Below the pieces are notes generated by a model. That model was not told where the DNA came from, ran no database searches, and worked only from the letters and a program-made list of their open reading frames with translations. A program made the position numbers and the translations under genes. This document shows, one piece after another, positions 32,318 to 37,747 of a DNA stretch of 37,747 nucleotides (position 1 is its first letter; each line of letters begins with the position of its first letter). Source of the DNA: Streptococcus loxodontisalivarius (GTDB lineage: Bacteria; Bacillota; Bacilli; Lactobacillales; Streptococcaceae). The DNA lies in assembly GCF_016908645.1 (NCBI RefSeq), contig NZ_JAFBEH010000022.1, forward strand, positions 1 through 37,747, in the 5' to 3' direction.

Positions 32318-32356
32318 AAAAATCCAAACTCTTTCATGAGCTTGGATTTTTTATTT
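32318..32356. terminator. Bidirectional terminator between the NEAT gene and pepV
   Basis: AAAAATCCAA (32318-32327) pairs with TTGGATTTTT (32342-32351), with an inner CTC/GAG step. A T run follows on the plus strand and A-tract complements serve the minus strand. It overlaps the pepV stop. Confidence 0.9.
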
Positions 32357-33751
32357 TTCTGATCCCTCGACAGTTGCCAGTCGATAAAGTCCTTCTAGGT
32401 AGATTTCCAAGGCTAAAAAGAGATCGTCTAGTAGGATATATTCGTTGGGTTGGTGGAGGGTAGCTGGCTTGTTGAGGAAGGCTGGTCCAAAGGTCAAGCC
32501 CTTCTTGAAGAGTCTGCCATAGGTAATGCCACCAATTGCAAGTGGCGGTGTTAAGTCACCAGTCTTTTCACGGTAAATATCAAGTAGGAGCTGTGTTTCT
32601 TCGAGATCTAAATCTGTCTGACTGGCTTTTTGATGGCTGATTATTTCAAAATCAAATGCCTCCTGCTCAGCAATTTCTTGGAATCTTTTGCTAGCCGTCT
32701 CAAATGAAAAGCTAGCTGGATAGCGGAAGTTGACGCCAATTTCAATCTGTCCTTGATGATAGGATAAGAGGGCTAGGTTGAGGCTATTATTTCCTAAGTC
32801 TTGATCTTGAAATACTAGTCCAAGCTTGTCTGCGTCAGGACTGAAAATAAAGTATCTGTCTAGAAATGCTAGAAACTGACTAGCTTCTTGGTCTAAATGT
32901 TCTTGAATTAAAAATTGACTGAGTAGACTTGCTGCATTGAGACCAGCTGCTGGGTTGGCTGCATGGGCAGCTTGTCCGATTAAAGTGAGCTCGTAAATGT
33001 CGTTTTCAAAAGAAACTTGTCCCTTAAGCTTTTGAGTGGTCAAAAAATCTTGGAAGGACTGGGCTAATTGATCAGTTCCCTTTAGTTGGGCGCTTGCGCG
33101 GTCAGGGACTTGGTTAAAAGCGGAGCCAGCCTCAAAATGAATCAGCTGCTGAGATGGACTTGTCTGTTTTTTGAAAAGTAGATTAGCACTGCCTTTTTCT
33201 GCATAAATCATAGGAAAAATCCCGTCCGGAACTAAGCCAAAGTCAGGCATATCCTGTTCTTTGAAGTAATGGTCGACACCCTCCCAACCATTTTCCTCGT
33301 CGGTGCCATAGATAAGTCTCAGGCGTTTTTTCCACTCGACGCCTAAATCATTGAGGATTTTCACGGCGTAGTAGGCCATGAGACTAGGGCCCTTGTCATC
33401 CAGACTGCCACGAGCATAGAGCTTGCCGTCCTTGATAAGTGAGGTGAAAGGGTCGCTATCCCACTGGTCAGGATCAGCTGGGACAACATCAAGATGACTC
33501 AGAATCCCAATGCTAGATTCCCCTTGACCAATTTCCAGATGACCAGCGTATCCATGGCAGTTATAGCTCCTAAAACCGTCGCGCTCACCGAGACTTAACA
33601 TATAGTTGAGGGCTTGGTCAATTGCTGAGCCAAAAGGTTGATTAGGGCTAGCCGTCTTTGGGTCCTTAACAGATGGAATTCTAAGAAGACCATCCAAATC
33701 ATTAAGGAACTGCTCTTTATAGTGGTCAATAATTGCTTTCCAATCGTTCAT
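32351..33751 (-). CDS. pepV: M20 family dipeptidase PepV
   Basis: A 466-residue cytoplasmic zinc dipeptidase. Metal and catalytic residues are in SHLDVVP (His86, Asp88), SLDDKG (Asp119) and GTDEENGWEG (Glu152/153); the C-terminal HQPNEYI supplies a likely histidine ligand. Lactic-acid-bacterial PepV cuts a broad set of dipeptides, including beta-Ala-His. It is divergent from the orphan binding-protein operon, and the 164-base spacer contains one LysR-type operator, so it may be co-regulated. I infer it could finish dipeptides such as Cys-Gly released by the gamma-glutamyl hydrolase. The start is supported by AAAGGA upstream on the minus strand. Confidence 0.9.
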   Translation of the reverse strand: MNDWKAIIDHYKEQFLNDLDGLLRIPSVKDPKTASPNQPFGSAIDQALNYMLSLGERDGFRSYNCHGYAGHLEIGQGESSIGILSHLDVVPADPDQWDSDPFTSLIKDGKLYARGSLDDKGPSLMAYYAVKILNDLGVEWKKRLRLIYGTDEENGWEGVDHYFKEQDMPDFGLVPDGIFPMIYAEKGSANLLFKKQTSPSQQLIHFEAGSAFNQVPDRASAQLKGTDQLAQSFQDFLTTQKLKGQVSFENDIYELTLIGQAAHAANPAAGLNAASLLSQFLIQEHLDQEASQFLAFLDRYFIFSPDADKLGLVFQDQDLGNNSLNLALLSYHQGQIEIGVNFRYPASFSFETASKRFQEIAEQEAFDFEIISHQKASQTDLDLEETQLLLDIYREKTGDLTPPLAIGGITYGRLFKKGLTFGPAFLNKPATLHQPNEYILLDDLFLALEIYLEGLYRLATVEGSEK

Positions 33752-33814
33752 AGTAAGTCCTTTCTTTTATAGGATAATCTTATCTCAAATGCAGTCAGAA
33801 AAGCCAGTCATTCT

Positions 33815-33845
33815 GCCATAAAAATTTCTTATAGCCAGCTATAAA
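33815..33845. promoter_or_regulatory. LysR operator between pepV and the orphan binding protein
   Basis: GCCATAAA-N5-CTTATAGC-N2-GCTATAAA, the same three-half-site layout as at 20035-20065. Read on the minus strand its first 22 bases match 20035-20056 at 20 of 22 positions, so the site could serve either direction. Confidence 0.75.
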
Positions 33846-33855
33846 TAATAAAGAT

Positions 33856-33884
33856 TATGCAGACCAGTTCTACGGTGGTATCAT
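33856..33884 (+). promoter_or_regulatory. Promoter of the orphan binding-protein operon
   Basis: TATGCA (33856-33861), 17 bases, TATCAT (33879-33884). The distance from operator edge to -10 element is 64 bases, identical to oppA. Confidence 0.65.
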
Positions 33885-33915
33885 AAGAACAAGTTAAGAA
33901 AAAGGAGATTAAAAG

Positions 33916-34752
33916 ATGAAAAAAGTTATTGGATGGAGCCTAGCTCTGATTGCTGTATTTGCGCTTGTAGCTACCTTTTTGACGCAAAAAACGGATGCCA
34001 AAACTAGCAGTCAAAAGACTATTGTAGTCGCAACAGGTGGTAACCCCGCACCCTTTTCGTTTACGGGTTCTGATGGAAAATTGCAGGGCCAAAACATTGA
34101 TTTGGTCAAGGCCGTCTTTAAGAAATTGCCACAGTATAAGTTGAAAATTGTTCAGACAGAGTTTTCATCAATTTTTACAGGTCTTTCGTCAGGTCGCTAC
34201 CAGATGGGAGCAAATAATATCGCTAAAAATGCTGAACGTGAAGCCAACTATCTCTTCTCAGATCCTATCTTTGCTAACTCATACGTGGTTATTTTCAATC
34301 CTAAGAAGGATCCTGGTAAGCAAATCAGCTCTTGGAGCGATCTAGCAGGTCTATCAACTGTTGGTTCTACTGGTGTCAACACTTCAACAGCAATTGAAAG
34401 TTACAATAAGGAGAATCCTGACGCTACCATTTCTTTCAATTACTCACAAGAAGACCTGACCTCACAATTGCAGGCCGTCGAGAGTGGTAAATATGATTTC
34501 CTTCTCATGGACAAACCAATGTTCGAGTATTACCAAAAGGAGAACGATTATGAGTTGACCTCACAAGATGTCTCAGGAGATCTTGCTAAGGAACTTTTAG
34601 TTGAGCCTTACAGTTACTTTGTTTTCGCTAAAGACCAAGAAGAACTTCAAAAAGATGTTAATGAAGCCTTGAAAGAAGTCATTGAAGATGGCACTTCTAA
34701 GAAAATCAATGAAAAATACTTTGGTGCAGATTACTCACCAAGCTACGATTAA
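33916..34752 (+). CDS. Orphan amino-acid/cystine/glutathione-type ABC binding protein (non-lipidated)
   Basis: A 278-residue family-3 solute-binding protein. Typical segments are VVATGGNPAPFSFTGSDGKLQGQNIDLVKAVFK, FSSIFTGLSSGRYQMGANNIAKNAEREANYLFSDPIF and the C-terminal KINEKYFGADYSP. The overall pattern resembles streptococcal cystine/glutathione binding proteins (TcyA/GshT group). There is no permease or ATPase gene beside it, so it probably uses a shared transporter, as GshT uses TcyBC. The N terminus has a hydrophobic helix (5-24) but no cysteine, hence no lipobox. AAAGGAG precedes the ATG. It is first in an operon with a GNAT, a small protein and two GSTs, behind a LysR-type operator. 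The ligand is inferred, not shown. Confidence 0.82.
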   Translation: MKKVIGWSLALIAVFALVATFLTQKTDAKTSSQKTIVVATGGNPAPFSFTGSDGKLQGQNIDLVKAVFKKLPQYKLKIVQTEFSSIFTGLSSGRYQMGANNIAKNAEREANYLFSDPIFANSYVVIFNPKKDPGKQISSWSDLAGLSTVGSTGVNTSTAIESYNKENPDATISFNYSQEDLTSQLQAVESGKYDFLLMDKPMFEYYQKENDYELTSQDVSGDLAKELLVEPYSYFVFAKDQEELQKDVNEALKEVIEDGTSKKINEKYFGADYSPSYD

Positions 34753-34762
34753 GGAGAAGCAG

Positions 34763-35248
34763 ATGACATTTCCCTACACGATTGAAACAGATCCCAATCT
34801 AGTCGACTACGACCAAGTGACAGATGTCCTTCATAAGGCAGGACTTGGTTCAAGCTCAGACCGTTCAGCCAATGAGAAGGCCTTCAAAAATAGTGATATC
34901 ACCATCTTCATCAAGGATGGGGATAAGGTTATCGGTGTTGGTCGTGCCCTGACAGACTTTGTCTCGCAAGGAGCTATCTACAATGTTGCTGTTGACCCTG
35001 ATTATCAGAAGCAGCATGTTGGCCATACGATTATTACGACGCTTTTGGAAAAATTGCAGGGCATCAATATCATTCTCTACACCCACCCTCAGACTCTGAC
35101 CCTCTATGAAAAGTATGGATTCAAACGTAATAAAACAGCCTTTTCACATTTTGGACATGGGACAGCTGAGGGTCTCCAGTGGATGGAAGACGAAGGTTTC
35201 TTCCTACCAGATGGCTACCGCTTTGAAAGTGAAATCGGGAGGTACTAG
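34763..35248 (+). CDS. GNAT family N-acetyltransferase
   Basis: A 161-residue GNAT. The acetyl-CoA motif A is AIYNVAVDPDYQKQHVGHTIITTLLEKL, with QKQHVG as the pyrophosphate loop, and the later LYEKYGFKRNKTAF is typical of motif B. The substrate is unknown; co-operonic GSTs and the binding protein hint at thiol or amino-acid chemistry but do not prove it. ATG 34763 was chosen because TTAAGGAGAAGC precedes it, overlapping the upstream stop region; a longer frame would overlap the binding protein by 70 bases. Confidence 0.85.
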   Translation: MTFPYTIETDPNLVDYDQVTDVLHKAGLGSSSDRSANEKAFKNSDITIFIKDGDKVIGVGRALTDFVSQGAIYNVAVDPDYQKQHVGHTIITTLLEKLQGINIILYTHPQTLTLYEKYGFKRNKTAFSHFGHGTAEGLQWMEDEGFFLPDGYRFESEIGRY

Positions 35249-35249
35249 G

Positions 35250-35384
35250 ATGACGAAAACGAAACAAACAAAGAAGCAGAAAACCTATGACAGAATCCTC
35301 AAAAAAGAAATGTCTGCCTTAGCCTTTGGAGGTTTTCTCCAAGAAAGCTCTGCTATTTTCAAATGGATGGAAGGTGATTACTAA
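35250..35384 (+). CDS. 44-residue basic small protein, unknown function
   Basis: Starts MTKTKQTKKQKTYDRILKKE and ends IFKWMEGDY: a lysine-rich first half and a more hydrophobic second half (ALAFGGFLQESSAIF). GGGAGG (35238-35242) is placed well before ATG 35250, which lies two bases after the GNAT stop. Its stop overlaps the first GST start (TAATG). This tight packing on both sides, with a good ribosome site, supports real translation. I do not recognise a family. Confidence 0.65.
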   Translation: MTKTKQTKKQKTYDRILKKEMSALAFGGFLQESSAIFKWMEGDY

Positions 35385-36343
35385 TGCCGACTGCTTATGT
35401 AAAACAAGAAATTGATGCTGATGGCAATTTTCAGCGCCAGCAATCGCAGTTTTTAGGTCACTTTGGCTCGGGTTCAGATGACTTTCCCTTAGAGGCAGGT
35501 CGCTACCGACTGATTGTTTCCTATGCCTGTCCTTGGGCTAATCGTCAGTTGATTGCCCTCAAATTGCTGGGCTTGGAGGATGTTTTCTCTATCGGTGTTG
35601 TTGACCCTGTCCGTCCTAAGGACTTGGGAAGAACTGATTGGGCCTTTAGTCTGAATCCTGATTGCAAGGATCCTGTGCTCGGTATTTCCTATCTCAGCGA
35701 CGCCTATCTTCATACTAATCCTGATTATGTGGGGCGCTTCACAGTTCCTGCCTTGATCGATACACAGACTGGAAAAGTTGTCACTAACGACTTTTTGGGA
35801 ATGCTGCGCATTTTTGAAAAAGAGTGGCAGGATTTTCACAAGGAGGGGGCACCAGATCTCTACCCTGATGAGCTGGCGCAAGAAATTGATCAGCTCAACG
35901 CCATCATCTATGATGATATCAATAATGGTGTCTACCGAGCAGGCTTTGCTACCAGTCAAGATGCTTATGAGGCTGCCTTTGATCGTGTATTTAATAGACT
36001 GGACTTGTTGGAGGAGCGTTTGTCAAAAACACGCTATCTCTTTGGTGATCAGATTACCGATTCAGATATCAGACTCTACGTAACCCTTGCAAGATTTGAT
36101 ACTGCTTATTACAATGGCTTCAATCTGAACCGCAATCGCCTGATTGATTTTCCAAATCTCTGGACCTATGCTAGAGATCTTTATCAAGAAGATGCCTTCA
36201 AATCAACAACCAAGTTTGATCATATCAAGAAACACTACCATCTCAGTGCAACCATTAATCCCCACCAAATCTTACCCAAAGGTCCAGATCAATCTGGCTG
36301 GGAAGAAGCCCCAGATCGTGCCAAGTTAAGTCAAAAAGACTAG
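35384..36343 (+). CDS. Glutathionyl-hydroquinone reductase-like GST (Xi class), paralog 1
   Basis: A 319-residue protein with an N-terminal thioredoxin-fold domain and a C-terminal helical GST domain. The catalytic motif CPWANR (Cys49) is the canonical CPWAxR of glutathionyl-hydroquinone reductases (YqjG/ECM4 family), which use glutathione to reduce glutathionyl-quinones. Further family marks are HTNPDYVGRFTVPALID, YPDELAQEIDQLNAIIYDDINNGVYRAGFA and SDIRLYVTLARFDTAYYNGFNLN. Translation is coupled to the small upstream ORF (TAATG). The enzyme requires glutathione, which many streptococci import rather than make, fitting the binding protein at the start of this operon. Confidence 0.9.
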   Translation: MPTAYVKQEIDADGNFQRQQSQFLGHFGSGSDDFPLEAGRYRLIVSYACPWANRQLIALKLLGLEDVFSIGVVDPVRPKDLGRTDWAFSLNPDCKDPVLGISYLSDAYLHTNPDYVGRFTVPALIDTQTGKVVTNDFLGMLRIFEKEWQDFHKEGAPDLYPDELAQEIDQLNAIIYDDINNGVYRAGFATSQDAYEAAFDRVFNRLDLLEERLSKTRYLFGDQITDSDIRLYVTLARFDTAYYNGFNLNRNRLIDFPNLWTYARDLYQEDAFKSTTKFDHIKKHYHLSATINPHQILPKGPDQSGWEEAPDRAKLSQKD

Positions 36344-36355
36344 AAAGAGTATATT

Positions 36356-37390
36356 ATGCCAAAAAATCCAAATATCAAACCAGTAGAACTTAAACTAAGA
36401 CCAGTTGAAACCAAGACTGAAATTGATGAACGTGGTGCTTTTCAGCGCCAACCCAACCACTTTACCACACCATTTGGCGATGGCGAAAATGATCTCAAGG
36501 CAGAAGCGGGGCGCTATCGTCTTTTCTGGGCAAGGGGTTGCCACTGGTCAAACCGCGCCTCAATTGTTCGTGAACTTCTCGGTCTTGAAGATGTGATTTC
36601 TGTCAATCAGGTTGGTCACTCTGCTGATGAAAAACGCAAGTACGGATGGGATTTTGCTTACGATGAGGATGGACGTGACCCCGAAACTGGGGCGGAATTT
36701 TTGGCAGAATTTTACTACCGTGCTGATCCAGACTATACTGGACGCACAACGGTTCCTGCCCTGGTCGATCTTAATACCTATACCGTAGCTAACAATGACT
36801 ACCACCGCTTGACCAATTATTTTGAGACTGCCTTCAAACCATTTCAAAAATCTGACGCACCTGAACTCTATCCAGAGGAATTGCGTAGCCAGATTGATGA
36901 TTTGAACGACAATGTCCTCTTTCCCTATGTCAACAACGGTGTCTACCGCATGATGTTTGCTCAGTCAATCACCGCCTACAATGAGGCTTTCAAAGATTTC
37001 TTTACAACACTAGATTATTTTGAAAATCTTCTAGAAACAAACCGTTTCCTATTTGGAGACTATGTGACTGACTCAGATGTGCGTTTCTTTGTGACCTTGG
37101 CACGTTTTGATACGCATTACTACCGTAATTTGGGACCAATCAAGCGCAGCATTTCTGAATATAAAAATATCTGGGCCTATGCACGTGATCTCTATGAAAT
37201 TCCAGCCTTCCAAAATAATACCTACTTCCATGATATTGCGCGTGGTTGGGATACTAAGAAAGAGAAACTCTTTGTTGATTTTAATTCACGCTTTGCTGAC
37301 GACATTGACTTCCATGCCATCTGGTCACAACCCCAAGACCGAAAGTACCTCTCAAAAACACCAGATCAAAAATTCTTGATTAGAAAGTAG
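36356..37390 (+). CDS. Glutathionyl-hydroquinone reductase-like GST, paralog 2 with CHWS active site
   Basis: 344 residues, the same two-domain layout as its neighbour, and clearly a paralog (shared RTTVPALVD / RFTVPALID, YPEELRSQIDDLNDNVLFPYVNNGVYRMMFA, SDVRFFVTLARFDTHYYRNLG). The active-site segment reads GCHWSNR (Cys62) instead of CPWANR: the nucleophilic cysteine is kept, but Pro becomes His and Ala becomes Ser, which should change thiol acidity and specificity. It starts 12 bases after paralog 1 with only a weak GAAAGAG ribosome site. It ends the operon; repeat copy C with a terminator-like hairpin begins about 40 bases downstream. Confidence 0.88.
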   Translation: MPKNPNIKPVELKLRPVETKTEIDERGAFQRQPNHFTTPFGDGENDLKAEAGRYRLFWARGCHWSNRASIVRELLGLEDVISVNQVGHSADEKRKYGWDFAYDEDGRDPETGAEFLAEFYYRADPDYTGRTTVPALVDLNTYTVANNDYHRLTNYFETAFKPFQKSDAPELYPEELRSQIDDLNDNVLFPYVNNGVYRMMFAQSITAYNEAFKDFFTTLDYFENLLETNRFLFGDYVTDSDVRFFVTLARFDTHYYRNLGPIKRSISEYKNIWAYARDLYEIPAFQNNTYFHDIARGWDTKKEKLFVDFNSRFADDIDFHAIWSQPQDRKYLSKTPDQKFLIRK

Positions 37391-37430
37391 TGGTTAGAGA
37401 GGGGCAAAAATAACTTTCAATGATTAAGAT

Positions 37431-37747
37431 GAAGAGGCCGGGACAAAAGTTCTAGCCTTCTTATTTTTTATAATCTAGTTTGAAAGGCGCAGGGGTTGGG
37501 AGAAACTCTGTTAGTTTTAACTAACTTAGAGTTTCCCCTGCACAGTTCATTAGGTGCCTTAGCACCAATGAACCACTGCTGAGTGGAGAGGTTGAAAGCT
37601 CCGCTTTCTCTATTTCCAACCTCAAACAGTCCAGTGGACTGTTTGAGCGTCAATAAATCAACTCTTACAGCCCTACTCAACTGTGCGGAGGTGGGACGAC
37701 AAAATCGAATTCCTTTGGAATTACCGATTTTTGTCCCACTCTCTTCT
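37431..37747 (+). repeat. Mosaic hairpin repeat, copy C (complete or nearly so)
   Basis: Left end: terminator-like hairpin with GGCCGGGA-CAAAAG-TTCTAGCC then TTCTTATTTTTT (37433-37470). Then GAAACTCT-GTTAG/CTAAC..AGAGTTTC (37502-37535), TTCATT-A-GGTGC/GCACC-AATGAA (37546-37572), GAAAGC-TCC-GCTTTC (37594-37608), TCAAACAGTCC-AGT-GGACTGTTTGA (37622-37646), and the right-end hairpin GTGGGAC...AATTCC-TTT-GGAATT...GTCCCAC (37691-37739). The ends GAAGAGGCCGGGACAAAA and TTTTGTCCCACTCTCTTC are imperfect inverted repeats, as in a MITE. Apart from this element the gene-free stretch 37391-37747 holds nothing else I can identify. Confidence 0.88.

Noticed and set aside
37468..37680. 70-codon minus-strand reading frame in repeat copy C
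   Set aside because: It is composed of repeat modules; no ribosome site and no counterpart in copy B.

Overview
This is a chromosomal stretch of a low-GC Gram-positive coccus, almost certainly a Streptococcus. The evidence is the gene content (rmlD, relPRS next to a MarR/ABC-exporter operon, NADP-GdhA, LPXTG and NEAT proteins, PepV) and dense coding with AGGAGG ribosome sites and TTGACA/TATAAT promoters. The pairing of nadR-pnuC-nrtR with a satRAB-like operon points to Streptococcus suis or a close relative. That species guess rests on remembered gene order, not on a search.

Layout. 1-378: truncated copy A of a mosaic hairpin repeat. 391-885: DUF308 membrane protein. 969-3656 (minus): nicotinamide-riboside salvage operon nadR-pnuC-nrtR, with twin palindromic operators bracketing its promoter. 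3994-5343: gdhA behind GlnR-like and CodY-like sites. 5447-8210: GNAT, a deformylase-like protein, a membrane GT2 and rmlD. 8317-9012: secreted DUF5648-type protein. 9180-13177: MarR plus heterodimeric ABC exporter (satRAB/rcrRPQ). 13327-15925: relP plus two-component system (relPRS), then an AI-2E-family transporter, an AbrB-membrane fusion and a DedA protein.

18976-26247: a LysR regulator divergent from an oligopeptide-type ABC transporter (oppA, B, C, D, F) whose last gene is a C26-type gamma-glutamyl hydrolase. A second copy of the hairpin repeat lies between oppA and oppB. 26461-32301: heme acquisition operon with two membrane-anchored NEAT proteins, a heme-type lipoprotein, a FecCD permease and an LPXTG protein with five NEAT domains, behind a Fur-type box. 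32351-37390: PepV dipeptidase, divergent from an operon of an orphan amino-acid/glutathione-type binding protein, a GNAT, a 44-residue small protein and two glutathionyl-hydroquinone-reductase-like GSTs. 37431-37747: repeat copy C.

The most interesting signal is a 31-bp three-half-site operator (GCTATAAR-type half-sites arranged 8-5-8-2-8). It occurs twice in front of oppA, beside the LysR gene, and once between pepV and the orphan binding protein, 64 bp from the -10 element at both promoters. It links the peptide transporter, gamma-glutamyl hydrolase, orphan binding protein, GSTs and perhaps PepV into one putative LysR regulon. I infer that this regulon acquires and processes gamma-glutamyl peptides or glutathione as a cysteine source. 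Both binding proteins lack a lipobox cysteine and appear membrane-anchored by an N-terminal helix.

No tRNA, rRNA, CRISPR array, prophage or transposase gene was seen.
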